This document shows, piece after piece, positions 32,713-42,271 of a DNA stretch of 64,000 nucleotides. The stretch's first letter is position 1. Each line of letters starts with the position of its first letter. Source of the DNA: Cyclobacteriaceae bacterium (GTDB taxonomy: Bacteria > Bacteroidota > Bacteroidia > Cytophagales > Cyclobacteriaceae); assembly GCA_025808415.1 (NCBI GenBank), contig CP075525.1, positions 372,001 through 436,000 on the forward strand, given 5' to 3'. The notes below the pieces were generated by a model. The model saw only the letters and a list, made by a program, of their open reading frames with translations. It was not told the DNA's origin and made no database searches. The translations under genes were made by a program, and so were the position numbers.

Positions 32713-34566
32713 TCACCACCCCAATCCATAATCCTCCCCATGGTTACTCGAACCACCCCAAAAGCTTCCATTCTTCCAGTCGAAGTAAATGGCATTAATT
32801 GGTCCGCTGGTTCGTTCGCGATAGGTGATCCGGTAGCCCATCTGTCCTAGTTCTTTCCGTGACCACGGAGGCATTTGATTGTTGAGTATTAATGAGCCGG
32901 GTTGTTTTTCATGATCACCAAAGCTCGAGAACATTTGGTTGGTGATAAAGCTGGGGGCTTCGCAGGCTTCTTGCACGGTCATGTCAAATTCAACCATGTT
33001 TAAAAAGAATTGAATCAACAATTGATCTTGTTCATCACCGGCCTGCTTGGCAAACGAAAGAAAAGGCTTTCCATCTTTTAGCGCCATGCTGGGTGTAAGC
33101 GTTACCCGTGGGCGTTTGCCTGGCTCTACTACATTGAATGGGTTTTCCTTTTCATCCAACACAAAACTTTGCATGCGCTGACTCATACCAATGCCGGTGT
33201 TACCGGCAATGCAGGCAGGTACCCAACCGCCACTGGGAGTAATGGACACTACCCAACCTTCTTTGTCGGCAGCTTCTACGGATGTTGTTCCGGCCGCAAA
33301 GTCTTCAAAGTATTTTTCATTCAAGGGGTTATATAAGTTGCTTTGCGGGTTGCCCCAAACCTTTAACAAATCGGTATACGGGTTAATTTTTCCTTCGTAC
33401 GGATAAGGATCGCCCGGCCCGATTTTCGGATCGTTACGATTTGGGTTAATGAGCTTCGCACGTTCTTTGGCATATTCTTTCGACAGTAGACCCTTCATGG
33501 GCTCTTCCGGTGCAAAGGCAGGATCACCGTAATAGAAATCACGATCGGCAAAAGCCAGGTTCATGGATTGATATAGGGTGTGTATATACCGCGATGAATT
33601 ATAGCCCATCGATTTCAGGTCGAAATTTTCCAGGATGTTCAGGGTTTGCAACATCACAGGGCCTTGTGTCCACTGCTGAAGTTTGTACACCTCAATACCT
33701 TTGTAGGTAGTCATTAATGGTTCTTCAATTTTTACTTTCCAGTTAGCAAGGTCTTGTTCAGTAATCAAACCACCTTGTTCCTGGCAGCCGCGCGCAAACT
33801 CTTTTGCGATGTCGCCTTTATAAAAACGATCATACGCGGCATAGATGGCTTCCTTCCTTGACTTACCTTTTTTCAGTGCCTGTTGTTCAGTGTCCACTAA
33901 TTTTTTCAGGGTTTCCAATAAATCTTTCTGAACAAAAATTTCACCAGCATAAGGGGCTTCGCGTTGCTCACCTGGGTGTGTTAAAAAAACTTTCTTTGAG
34001 TAGGGCCATTCTTTAATACGCGCTTTTTCACGTTCTATTGAATTGGCGGTTTGCGCTTCTATCGGATAACCTTCCGCCATTTGCATGGCAGGGGTCAGAA
34101 CATCTTTTAAACTCATCGTTCCGTATTCGGCCAGCATGGTCATAAGCCCCCCGGGTGTACCGGGTGTAACGGCTGCCAGTGGTCCGTATTGCGGAGGATA
34201 TTTCATGCCCTTGTCTTTAAAGAATTGTGCCGTAGCCCCGGTGGGCGCAACACCCAAAGCATTAATGGCAATAACTTTTTTGGTTTTCGGATTGTAGATC
34301 AGCGCCTGGGTTTCACCGCCCCAACTCAGCACATCCCACATAGTGCAGGTAGCGGCCAGCATGGCACACGAAGCATCCACGGCATTACCGCCTTTGCTAA
34401 AAATCATAGCTCCAGCCGTTGCGGCAAGGGGTTTACCGGTTACAGCCATCCAGTGCCTTCCATGCAACGGAGGTTTTTGGGTAGTTACCGGAAAGGTGTT
34501 GAAAGATTGACCAACGCCTGCAAAGGCAATGAGTAAAAGATTAAGGATAATAACGATCTGTTTCAT
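32713..34566 (-). CDS. ggt: Gamma-glutamyltransferase
   Basis: 617 residues, exported (signal IVIILNLLLIAFAGVGQS). Ntn-hydrolase precursor, cut by itself into two chains; the new N-terminal nucleophile is the second Thr of AAGTTSVEAADKEGWVV near residue 426. Other marks are PLAATAGAMIFSKGGNAVDA, APTGATAQF, and the substrate stretch SITPSGGW. It hydrolyses glutathione or transfers the glutamyl group in the periplasm. The gene faces the nucleoside phosphorylase pair on the other strand. Confidence 0.93.
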   Translation of the reverse strand: MKQIVIILNLLLIAFAGVGQSFNTFPVTTQKPPLHGRHWMAVTGKPLAATAGAMIFSKGGNAVDASCAMLAATCTMWDVLSWGGETQALIYNPKTKKVIAINALGVAPTGATAQFFKDKGMKYPPQYGPLAAVTPGTPGGLMTMLAEYGTMSLKDVLTPAMQMAEGYPIEAQTANSIEREKARIKEWPYSKKVFLTHPGEQREAPYAGEIFVQKDLLETLKKLVDTEQQALKKGKSRKEAIYAAYDRFYKGDIAKEFARGCQEQGGLITEQDLANWKVKIEEPLMTTYKGIEVYKLQQWTQGPVMLQTLNILENFDLKSMGYNSSRYIHTLYQSMNLAFADRDFYYGDPAFAPEEPMKGLLSKEYAKERAKLINPNRNDPKIGPGDPYPYEGKINPYTDLLKVWGNPQSNLYNPLNEKYFEDFAAGTTSVEAADKEGWVVSITPSGGWVPACIAGNTGIGMSQRMQSFVLDEKENPFNVVEPGKRPRVTLTPSMALKDGKPFLSFAKQAGDEQDQLLIQFFLNMVEFDMTVQEACEAPSFITNQMFSSFGDHEKQPGSLILNNQMPPWSRKELGQMGYRITYRERTSGPINAIYFDWKNGSFWGGSSNHGEDYGLGW

Positions 34567-34698
34567 AGGTTCTGTTTTTTTATCGGCTGGGCTAATAGGG
34601 TAGCGGTAATAAATGTAATCTTATTTCGGCAATGAAGCCTTAAACTTTTACGAACAGTAGATTTTTACCGTATAAGGATACAGTTGTATTTGAATTAG

Positions 34699-34706
34699 TA
34701 CATTTG
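34699..34706 (+). promoter_or_regulatory. -7 promoter element of the nucleoside phosphorylase pair
   Basis: TACATTTG is an exact TAnnTTTG match 11 bp before ATG 34718. A -33 element at the normal distance is not evident. Confidence 0.45.
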
Positions 34707-34717
34707 GTTTGATCTTT

Positions 34718-35539
34718 ATGGGTATGCTAAACGAGACAAAAGAGGCAACAGAATTTATCCAAAAAAAAATTAAACACAAGCCTATAGTGGGCGTGATATT
34801 AGGTACCGGGCTGGGTAATTTATTTGTTGAGGAAATTAAGAACCCGGTAGTTATTAATTATAATGTCATACCGCATTTTCCGGTCACTACTGTAACCTCT
34901 CACAAAGGCCAACTGATTTTTGGTGAAGTGAAGAAAAAGCAGGTGATGGTGATGCGTGGCCGCTTCCACTACTATGAAGGGTATAGCATGCAGCAAATTG
35001 CGCTGCCCATTCGGGTAATGAAACTGCTTGGCGTTGAAACACTGATGGTGTCAAACGCTGCGGGTAATTTGAATTTGAATTGGCATAAGGGCGAGTTGAT
35101 GATGCTGGACGACCACATTAACCTTCAGCCCGATAATCCTTTGCGGGGAGAGAACTCCGAACTATTTGGCCCACGCTTTCCGGATATGAGCGAACCGTAC
35201 CATCAGAAATTAAATAAGAGACTACTGAAACTTGCAAAGGAGAATAAAATAAAGCTACACAAAGGTGTTTATGCGGCCGTTCAGGGCCCGAGCATGGAAA
35301 CGCGGGCGGAGTACCGTTACCTGCGGACGCTTGGTGCGGATGCGGTAGGCATGAGTACCGTGCCAGAAGTGTTGGTGGCTAACCACATGGGTATTACCTG
35401 TTGTGCAGTTTCGGTACTGACCAACGATTGTGACCCCGACAATTTACACCGTGTAGAACTTCAGAATATTGTAGATACGGCCTCAGCTTCAGAGAAAAAA
35501 CTGGTAACGCTATTTACAGGATTAATCGGGCAACTATAA
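34718..35539 (+). CDS. Purine nucleoside phosphorylase, paralogue 1 (Asn type)
   Basis: 273 residues, trimeric PNP class. It splits purine nucleosides with phosphate to free base and ribose 1-phosphate. Phosphate/sugar site marks: ILGTGLGNLF, RGRFHYYEGYSM, SNAAGNLNLNW; base site marks: QGPSMETRAEYRYL (the Glu), GADAVGMSTVPEV, and VSVLTNDCDPDN. The Asn of LTND lines up with human Asn243, which selects 6-oxopurines. Start at ATG 34718 (MGMLNETKE) or 34724 (MLNETKE). About 70 percent identical by eye to the following gene, 19 bp downstream. Confidence 0.93.
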   Translation: MGMLNETKEATEFIQKKIKHKPIVGVILGTGLGNLFVEEIKNPVVINYNVIPHFPVTTVTSHKGQLIFGEVKKKQVMVMRGRFHYYEGYSMQQIALPIRVMKLLGVETLMVSNAAGNLNLNWHKGELMMLDDHINLQPDNPLRGENSELFGPRFPDMSEPYHQKLNKRLLKLAKENKIKLHKGVYAAVQGPSMETRAEYRYLRTLGADAVGMSTVPEVLVANHMGITCCAVSVLTNDCDPDNLHRVELQNIVDTASASEKKLVTLFTGLIGQL

Positions 35540-35558
35540 TAGTAAAAGAACCAGAAGC

Positions 35559-36374
35559 ATGATGCACGAAATAAAGGAGGCTACAGATTTTCTTTTGAAA
35601 CGAGGGGTTAAGGCGCCTGAGGTTGGGGTAATCCTTGGTACTGGGTTAGGGAACCTCTTTGTAAAGGAAATTGAATCACCACTGGTTATTAATTATAACT
35701 CTATTCCCTTCTTCCCCATTTCTACGGTTGAGTACCATAAAGGCCAACTGATTTATGGTGAAGTGAGGGGCAAAAAAGTGCTGGCCATGCAAGGCCGCTT
35801 TCACTACTACGAAGGGTATAACCTCAGGCAAATCACATTGCCGGTGCGGGTAATGAAATTATTGGGTGTTAAAAACCTGTTAATCTCCAACGCAGCAGGA
35901 AACCTGAACCCCAACTGGAAGAAGGGTCAGTTAATGTTGATTGACGATCACATTAATTTAATTCCTGACAATCCGTTGCGTGGTGAGAATTACGAATTGT
36001 TTGGTCCGCGCTTCCCCGATATGAGTGAGCCATACGCAAAAGCATTGAACAGTAAACTCAAACAAATCGCGAAAGAAAAAAAAATCCGGTTGAATGAAGG
36101 TGTTTATGTTCCGGTTATGGGCCCTAACCTGGAAACACGCGCTGAATACAGATTTTTGCGAAAGATTGGGGGTGATGCTGTGGGTATGAGCACAGTGCCC
36201 GAAGTAATTGTAGCCAATCACATGGGCCTGCCGTGTTGTGCCATTTCGGTTTTGACAGATGATTGTGACCCGGACAACCTTAAACCGGTAAACCTGAAAG
36301 AGATTGTGAAAGTGGCTGGCAAGGCCGAGCCAAAACTTACAGCGCTATATGTGGAGTTGATCCGGTTGTTGTAG
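35559..36374 (+). CDS. Purine nucleoside phosphorylase, paralogue 2 (Asp type)
   Basis: 271 residues, a tandem duplicate of the preceding gene. The same core motifs occur: ILGTGLGNLF, QGRFHYYEGYNL, SNAAGNLNPNW, GPNLETRAEYRFLR, GGDAVGMSTVPEV. The base-recognition loop reads VLTDDCDPDN, Asp in place of the Asn of its neighbour. In this position human Asn243-to-Asp changes allow adenosine, and MTA phosphorylase has an Asp, so this copy may accept 6-aminopurines. Probably one transcript with paralogue 1. Ends 1 bp before the convergent S41 gene. Confidence 0.93.
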   Translation: MMHEIKEATDFLLKRGVKAPEVGVILGTGLGNLFVKEIESPLVINYNSIPFFPISTVEYHKGQLIYGEVRGKKVLAMQGRFHYYEGYNLRQITLPVRVMKLLGVKNLLISNAAGNLNPNWKKGQLMLIDDHINLIPDNPLRGENYELFGPRFPDMSEPYAKALNSKLKQIAKEKKIRLNEGVYVPVMGPNLETRAEYRFLRKIGGDAVGMSTVPEVIVANHMGLPCCAISVLTDDCDPDNLKPVNLKEIVKVAGKAEPKLTALYVELIRLL

Positions 36375-36375
36375 G

Positions 36376-37806
36376 TTAGTGCTTAATCACTTCTTTGAGG
36401 TATTCCAGCACAAGGTCGCGGCCCGAAACCAGATCAGATGGTTCAGCAATAATTTCCACATCGGGCTTAACACCCCGAAGGGTGTTATCGCTGCACGGGT
36501 GAACAAATTTTTTATAGCTGCAACCGGCAGCCAACCGGGTGTTGGGTAGTTGAATGAGAATAACATCACCAAAAGCCATAAGTACTCCTCCGGTTTCTTC
36601 ACCAATCACTGTACCCATGCTGTAACATTTAAACGCATCGGCAAGCATATTGGCGCTGGAGAAGGTGTAATGGCTTACAAGCAAATAGGTTTGGCCTTTG
36701 AATTTTAGCAGCTCGTTTTTTGGTTTGATCAGCTTTTTCATTTCAACCACCTGTATTTTACCCGGTTTTCCAAACGCATAATGGCGGGCTTGCTTATTAA
36801 AAACAGCAAAGGGCATGAGCGGGTACATATACCATTTAACATAGCGCTGGCGAAAATAACTTTTCATTTCTTTGCTTGCTTTTACTTCCATCCGGTCAAC
36901 CTGGCGATAAGGTTTATCGGTTATGTAATTAAAAAGCATGTCGCCCAATTGCGAGCTGCCGCCACCGTTGTTGCGAATATCAATGGCTAGGTGCTGGATG
37001 TTTTTGTTGCGGATAACCTGAAAAGCCGAATCCAGAAACACGGCAAAACGTTTTTTATCTGTCATCGAACGAAAATCAATAATTGCAAACCCTTCTGGAG
37101 TAATGGTTAAGGAGTATGGTTTTGCATTTTGGTTTACCGATCGTTGAAGCGTAGCGACCTGAATTTGTGTTGAGGTAATTCCCTCAACATGTTTACTAAC
37201 GGGCTGATCATTTATAACCAGTTCAAGGTCATAGTTAGAATACCCCAAAACATACCACAGCAAACTTCTGAACGATCGCTGGATGCGGATATCCTTATAA
37301 AAATCAAGTTCGGCACTTACATACAACCGAAGATGATCAAGCAATTCAGGCGTGTGCAATCCGTTTATCGAAACAACTTCAACTACTCCTGTTAAAGTTG
37401 AGTCACTGCTGTAATTATTTGTGATAAACAGCCGGTTGTTGCGGATGAGCACCTCAAAGGGAAACACCTTACCACCTTGTTTCAAAAATTCACTGCGTTC
37501 TTCCTGCGGAAAATAAACAGACGTGTGCCCATCGCCCAAAGCCGTTGTTAACGGAATAAGTTTTCGGGCAAACTCAAGACGGGTAATCGGCTCAGTGAGC
37601 CCCTGCTCCAGTTCTTTAACATCCTTGTAAAATTTTTCCTTTGGTGTAGCAGCATATAGGTTGGGATGGATGTTCTCCAGCGTTCTGATGAGAAAGCGGA
37701 TGTCGGTTTTCAGTTCATCCGGAGAGTAAAGTTTTACGGTAACATTAGCCTGGCCAACTAACAGGGTTGAAATCAGCAGTAAACACAACGTTAAGGTTTT
37801 GTTCAT
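36376..37806 (-). CDS. S41-family (C-terminal processing-like) secreted peptidase
   Basis: 476 residues with signal peptide (TLCLLLISTLLVGQA). An N-terminal helical domain (ELKTDIRFLIRTLENIHPNL) precedes a PDZ-like middle and the peptidase S41 core: the nucleophile Ser is in SHYTFSSANMLADAF, with the Gly-Gly of VIGEETGGVLMAFG after it; AIDIRNNGGGSSQLGDML is the usual strand before. It would cleave periplasmic or surface proteins. The order matches the TSPc/S41 group rather than CtpA. Single gene, convergent with the phosphorylases. Confidence 0.87.
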   Translation of the reverse strand: MNKTLTLCLLLISTLLVGQANVTVKLYSPDELKTDIRFLIRTLENIHPNLYAATPKEKFYKDVKELEQGLTEPITRLEFARKLIPLTTALGDGHTSVYFPQEERSEFLKQGGKVFPFEVLIRNNRLFITNNYSSDSTLTGVVEVVSINGLHTPELLDHLRLYVSAELDFYKDIRIQRSFRSLLWYVLGYSNYDLELVINDQPVSKHVEGITSTQIQVATLQRSVNQNAKPYSLTITPEGFAIIDFRSMTDKKRFAVFLDSAFQVIRNKNIQHLAIDIRNNGGGSSQLGDMLFNYITDKPYRQVDRMEVKASKEMKSYFRQRYVKWYMYPLMPFAVFNKQARHYAFGKPGKIQVVEMKKLIKPKNELLKFKGQTYLLVSHYTFSSANMLADAFKCYSMGTVIGEETGGVLMAFGDVILIQLPNTRLAAGCSYKKFVHPCSDNTLRGVKPDVEIIAEPSDLVSGRDLVLEYLKEVIKH

Positions 37807-37884
37807 AACAACAATTTTAAACCCTACAGACTTATGCTTAAACGGTTGGTTGCTTGCATGGTTAGTCCTTTTTTAGAAGCATGA

Positions 37885-40734
37885 TCAGTTGCTCATCTTT
37901 TGCCTTAAAAAATCTGCCGTATAACTCCCCTTCGCCTTCTTCACCATATCCTCAGGTGTTCCTGCAAATAATAGCTTACCACCTTTTTTCTCTCCTCCTT
38001 CAGGGCCAAGGTCTATAATCCAGTCGGCACACTTTATTACTTCCATGTTGTGCTCAATTACGATTACCGTATGTCCCTGGTCGACCAGGGCATTGATGGC
38101 TTTTAATAATTTTGAAATATCATGGAAATGCAGGCCGGTGGTAGGTTCATCGAAAATGAAAAGTATACTTCCGTCTGCTGAATTCTTTCCCAGGAAGGAA
38201 GCCAGTTTTACCCGTTGAGCTTCACCACCGCTTAAAGTATTTGACGATTGCCCGAGTTTTACATACCCCATGCCCACATCAAACAGGGGTTGTATTTTTT
38301 CGTGAATAGATTTTTTGTCTTTAAAAAATTCAAGACCGTCTTCTACGGTCATGTCCAGTACATCGGCAATGGTTGCACCGTTGTATTCAATTTCCAATAT
38401 TTCCTGCTTGAAACGTTTACCCTGGCAAGATTCGCATTTCAGGAAAATATCTGCCATAAACTGCATTTCTACTTTTATTTCGCCTTCGCCTTCGCACGTT
38501 TCACAACGCCCACCTTCTACATTAAAAGAAAAGTGTGAGGGTTTGTAGCCGCGTTGTTTGGCAAGGGGCTGATCGGCATACAACTGGCGGATTGCATCGT
38601 AGGCTTTTACATATGAAATAGGGTTGGAACGGGATGATTTTCCTATAGGATTCTGATCTACAAATTCAACCTGGGTGATGCGTGAAAGATCACCTTCCAG
38701 TTTATCGTATTTGCCGGGAGACTCTGCCACTGATCCGCTTAAACGGCCCACTGCGGGGTATAGAATTTTTTTGATGAGGGTTGATTTGCCTGAACCACTA
38801 ACACCGGTAACCACCGTAAGTATGCCCATCGGAAATTGCACGGTAAGATTTTTCAAATTGTTTTCCCGTGCACCGGCAACGATAATGGAGTCTTTCCATT
38901 TTCTTCGCCTGGCAGGAATATCAATTTTGTCCTTTCCTGCTAAATAATTGGTGGTGTGGGAAACAAATTTTCTCTGCCCGTTGGTCAGGGGTGCATTCAG
39001 GTCTTTTAACGAACCCTGGTACACCAACTCTCCTCCATGGGCGCCCGCTTCGGGGCCGATGTCAATAATCTGGTCGGCTGCCCGCATGATTTCTTCCTCA
39101 TGCTCTACCACAATGACGGTGTTGCCCAAATCGCGTAAAGATTTCAATACCTCTATCATCCGTGAAGTATCTTTCGGATGCAGGCCGATACTCGGTTCAT
39201 CCATAATATACATAGATCCCACCAACGCACTGCCTAATGAAGTAGCCAGTTTTATGCGCTGGTATTCGCCACCCGAAAGCGTGGAGGTAAGGCGATTTAA
39301 GGTTAAATAACCCAACCCTACTTTCACCAGGTATTCCAGTCGTGTAGTAATTTCGGTTAAAATTCTATTCGATACTTTTTTATCGTACTCAGGTAATTTG
39401 AGTTTGGTAAAAAATTCCAGTGCATCCTCCATGGGCAATAACGCCAGGTCAATGATGGAGGTATTGGCAATCTTCACATAATGGGCATCCTTGCGCAAGC
39501 GTGTTCCTTTACAATCGGGGCAGTTGGTCCTGCCGCGGTAGCGCGATAACAGAACCCGGTATTGTATTTTGTGTGTTTTGGATTCCAGGTATTTGAAGAA
39601 GGCATGAATACCATCAAAGTAAGCGTTACCCTTCCACAAAACTTCTTTTTCTTTTTCCGATAACTCATGGTACGGACGATGGATCGGAAAATCGAACTTG
39701 ATGCCGTTTTTTAACAGCGGTTTAAGCCATTCGCCCATCACTTCACTTCGCCAGGGCGCTACGGCACCTTCATACACCGATAAGGATTTGTCAGGGATAA
39801 CGAGGTCTTCATCAATGCCCAATACTTTGCCGAATCCTTCGCACGTGCGGCATGCACCGTAGGGATTATTGAAGCTGAAAAAATTTACGGAGGGCTCTGT
39901 GAACTTTATGCCGTCCAGTTCAAACCGGTCGGAGAAGTGCATGGGTTTATGGCCTTCGGCATAAATAATGCATTCGTCATGGCCTTCATAAAAAGCAGTT
40001 TGAACGGAATCTGAAAGCCTGAACACCGTATCATCATCGGTAGCATTTACCACTGCGCGATCAATCAGTATTTCTACCCGGGCATCTTTGGCAAAAGATT
40101 TTTTCTTTTCGGCCAAAAGATCTTCAATAAATTTAGGTTCACCATCAACAAGTACGCGGGCAAATCCTTTGCTTAACAGCAGGTTTAATTCTTCTTGTAT
40201 TTTTTTGCCCTTTTTCAGGGCAAGCGGACTGGCCACCATAATGCGGGTACCTTCGGGCAGTTTGTTGATTTCATTTACAACATCGGTTACGGTATCGCGT
40301 TTAACCTCTTTGCCACTTACCGGTGAGTACGTTTTGCCGATACGGGCGAAAAGCAACTTCAGGTAATCGTATACTTCAGTTGTGGTACCCACAGTCGATC
40401 GCGGGTTGCGGGTATTCACCTTTTGTTCTATGGCAATGGCCGGTGAAACACCGCGGATGTAATCCACTTCTGGCTTTTCCATCCGACCCAGAAACTGGCG
40501 GGCATAGGAGCTCAGGCTTTCCACATACATGCGCTGGCCTTCTGCAAACAGTGTATCAAACGCCAATGACGATTTGCCCGAGCCGGAAAGCCCGGTAATA
40601 ACCACCAGTTTATTTCGCGGAATGGCCACGCTCAGGTTTTTAAGGTTGTTTACCCGAGCGCGTTTTATGATGATGTATTCTTTAGGATCGAGATTGTCGA
40701 GTTGGGTGTCTGTCACTAGGGTTTGCGGGTTCAC
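37885..40734 (-). CDS. uvrA: Excinuclease ABC subunit A
   Basis: 949 residues, full length. UvrA scans DNA and loads UvrB in nucleotide excision repair. Two ABC ATPase modules: Walker A GLSGSGKS (48-55) and GVSGSGKS in the second half; signature [12 protein letters not shown] and [12 protein letters not shown]. Two zinc fingers of the CxxC type (CRTCEGFG and CPDCKGTR in the first half; CETCEGEG and CESCQGKR in the second). Start ATG 40734 ([10 protein letters not shown]). It does not share an operon with uvrB or uvrC. Confidence 0.97.
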   Translation of the reverse strand: MNPQTLVTDTQLDNLDPKEYIIIKRARVNNLKNLSVAIPRNKLVVITGLSGSGKSSLAFDTLFAEGQRMYVESLSSYARQFLGRMEKPEVDYIRGVSPAIAIEQKVNTRNPRSTVGTTTEVYDYLKLLFARIGKTYSPVSGKEVKRDTVTDVVNEINKLPEGTRIMVASPLALKKGKKIQEELNLLLSKGFARVLVDGEPKFIEDLLAEKKKSFAKDARVEILIDRAVVNATDDDTVFRLSDSVQTAFYEGHDECIIYAEGHKPMHFSDRFELDGIKFTEPSVNFFSFNNPYGACRTCEGFGKVLGIDEDLVIPDKSLSVYEGAVAPWRSEVMGEWLKPLLKNGIKFDFPIHRPYHELSEKEKEVLWKGNAYFDGIHAFFKYLESKTHKIQYRVLLSRYRGRTNCPDCKGTRLRKDAHYVKIANTSIIDLALLPMEDALEFFTKLKLPEYDKKVSNRILTEITTRLEYLVKVGLGYLTLNRLTSTLSGGEYQRIKLATSLGSALVGSMYIMDEPSIGLHPKDTSRMIEVLKSLRDLGNTVIVVEHEEEIMRAADQIIDIGPEAGAHGGELVYQGSLKDLNAPLTNGQRKFVSHTTNYLAGKDKIDIPARRRKWKDSIIVAGARENNLKNLTVQFPMGILTVVTGVSGSGKSTLIKKILYPAVGRLSGSVAESPGKYDKLEGDLSRITQVEFVDQNPIGKSSRSNPISYVKAYDAIRQLYADQPLAKQRGYKPSHFSFNVEGGRCETCEGEGEIKVEMQFMADIFLKCESCQGKRFKQEILEIEYNGATIADVLDMTVEDGLEFFKDKKSIHEKIQPLFDVGMGYVKLGQSSNTLSGGEAQRVKLASFLGKNSADGSILFIFDEPTTGLHFHDISKLLKAINALVDQGHTVIVIEHNMEVIKCADWIIDLGPEGGEKKGGKLLFAGTPEDMVKKAKGSYTADFLRQKMSN

Positions 40735-40772
40735 CGCTTAAAATTAGCAATTAATGTCATGGAGTGATGGAA

Positions 40773-40801
40773 TAAAAAACACCATCCGCGGGGATGGTGT
40801 T
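40773..40801 (-). terminator. Rho-independent terminator of the acidic-tail protein gene
   Basis: ACACCATCC at 40779-40787 pairs with GGATGGTGT at 40792-40800 around a 4-nt loop; on the minus strand it is followed by T6. It lies 24 bp after the stop at 40825. Confidence 0.82.
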
Positions 40802-40824
40802 CCATAAACTCAGGTTAATAAATC

Positions 40825-41211
40825 TTAGCTGTCGAAATCAGGATCATAGCTTGCCTCACGGCTTCTTTTGCCCCCGCCATCGTCATCGCCAAAGTCATCA
40901 TCGTCACCACCCGACTCGAAGTCATCATTTGAACCGTAATCGTCATCGCCCCCGCCATCACTGTCAAATTCCTGCGGGCCGCCAGCCTCTACGTCATAGC
41001 CGCCATCGCTGTTTTTGGTAGCCGGTACCTTTACCAGGTATATGGCATCATCCGTTTCGAGCGGGAACACGAAGATGGGCTCCTTTTTCGCATTCATAAT
41101 GCGGGTAATGCTGCCTTCGTACCCATTCGGGTACTGTTTTTTTAACAGTTCGTGCAGGTCCTCGCTCAGGTTTTCCAGGCTTTTGATTATTCGCTTTTTG
41201 TTAACAGACAT
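40825..41211 (-). CDS. Small protein with conserved N-terminal domain and acidic disordered tail
   Basis: 128 residues. Residues 1-65 are a folded domain (KKRIIKSLENLSEDLHELL, YLVKVPATKNSDGGYDVEAG); residues 70-128 are Asp/Gly-rich and highly acidic, clearly disordered. The family occurs in Bacteroidota next to various genes and has no known function; the tail is like that of chaperone or nucleic-acid-mimic proteins, but that is a guess. Ends with a strong terminator and faces the sigma gene 198 bp away. Confidence 0.72.
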   Translation of the reverse strand: MSVNKKRIIKSLENLSEDLHELLKKQYPNGYEGSITRIMNAKKEPIFVFPLETDDAIYLVKVPATKNSDGGYDVEAGGPQEFDSDGGGDDDYGSNDDFESGGDDDDFGDDDGGGKRSREASYDPDFDS

Positions 41212-41276
41212 AAGGTTTTAGGCTCAAAAAATCGAAAGCAAATACCTAAAGAATTTTAGTTACAGACAAGAATTTT

Positions 41277-41318
41277 AAAGAAATTATTTGCGCTGATAAA
41301 GAAATTATTTGCGCTGAT
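41277..41318. repeat. Perfect 21-bp tandem duplication
   Basis: The unit AAAGAAATTATTTGCGCTGA plus one T occurs twice back to back with no mismatch (41277-41297 and 41298-41318), in the 197-bp gap before the ECF sigma gene. It lies where upstream promoter or regulator sites would be; two helical turns per unit would place any bound protein on the same face. Confidence 0.6.
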
Positions 41319-41408
41319 TAGGAATATTAATATCTTTTCAACCTTATTGTTCCACTAAACCCCCTACAATATTGATCTAGACTTCTACGTTACCTAAATG
41401 TGAGCTAG

Positions 41409-42062
41409 ATGACAGAGAACAAATGCAGTGATAGCGAATTAGTGTTGCGCTATCAAAATGGTAACGAGGGGGCTTTTGAAACGCTTCTGCACCGCCATAA
41501 ATCAAGGTTATATACCGCCATCTACCTGATCGTCCGTGACCGCTATGTGGCCGAGGACTTGTTGCAGGAGACCTTTATTAAAGCGGTAAATACCATACGC
41601 GGGGGACGGTATAACGAAGAGGGCAAATTCTTACCATGGATTAGTCGCATTGCGCATAACCTGGCCATAGATTATTTCCGGAAGAAGAAACGCTATCCGG
41701 AAATTGTGCTGGAGGATGGGAGCCGGTTGTTTAACTCGATGGATTTCTCCGAAGAGTCAATGGAGTCGAAGCAGATTATGCACGACTCCAAATCCAGGCT
41801 CCGGGGGTTCATCAAAGAGTTGCCAACCGAGCAGAAGCAGGTGTTGATTATGCGGCATTACCTGAAGATGAGTTTTCAGGAAATTGCCGATCGCACCGGG
41901 GTAAGCATCAACACGGCATTGGGCAGAATGCGTTATGCACTTATTAATCTCAGAAAGAAGATGAACAATAACCAGCTTGCCTATGATAAAGACTTTTACC
42001 CAAGACGACCTGATCAGGTATCTATACCACGAGACTACGGAGAAGGAGACGCAGGAAATTAG
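41409..42062 (+). CDS. ECF-type sigma-70 factor
   Basis: 217 residues. Region 2 is visible as EGAFETLLHRHKSRLYTAIY, DRYVAEDLLQETFIKAV and FLPWISRIAHNLAIDYFRKK; region 4 as LPTEQKQVLIMRHYLKMSFQ followed by the helix-turn-helix EIADRTGVSINTALGRMRYA. A 25-residue positively charged tail follows. The next small gene overlaps its 3' end by 80 bp. Preceded by the 21-bp tandem repeat, perhaps its own control region. Confidence 0.92.
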   Translation: MTENKCSDSELVLRYQNGNEGAFETLLHRHKSRLYTAIYLIVRDRYVAEDLLQETFIKAVNTIRGGRYNEEGKFLPWISRIAHNLAIDYFRKKKRYPEIVLEDGSRLFNSMDFSEESMESKQIMHDSKSRLRGFIKELPTEQKQVLIMRHYLKMSFQEIADRTGVSINTALGRMRYALINLRKKMNNNQLAYDKDFYPRRPDQVSIPRDYGEGDAGN

Positions 42063-42216
42063 CAAGGCCCTGCTTACCGATCCGGAACTTCAGGCGATGT
42101 ACACCAGCATGAGCGCCCTAAAAAAGGAAATGGACGCTGCGAAACTGGAGCCTTCAGCCCAAACCGTTCTGAATATCCTGAGCTATTCACGAAGCACATC
42201 AGCGGTGAAGCATTAG
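41983..42216 (+). CDS. Small helical protein overlapping the sigma gene
   Basis: 77 residues beginning MIKTFTQDDLIRYLYHETTE. A short helical N-terminus (QEISKALLTDPELQAMY, LKKEMDAAKLEPSAQ) with the Leu/Tyr pattern of small anti-sigma-like or SusR-linked regulators found after ECF genes in this phylum. The 80-bp overlap, in another frame, with the sigma gene ties the two together in translation. An anti-sigma role is inferred only from this layout. Confidence 0.7.
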   Translation: MIKTFTQDDLIRYLYHETTEKETQEISKALLTDPELQAMYTSMSALKKEMDAAKLEPSAQTVLNILSYSRSTSAVKH

Positions 42217-42271
42217 ACACGAATTGATAGCTGGTTCTTGCCAACTGTTAATTGTATGTTTTCTTTGCCCT

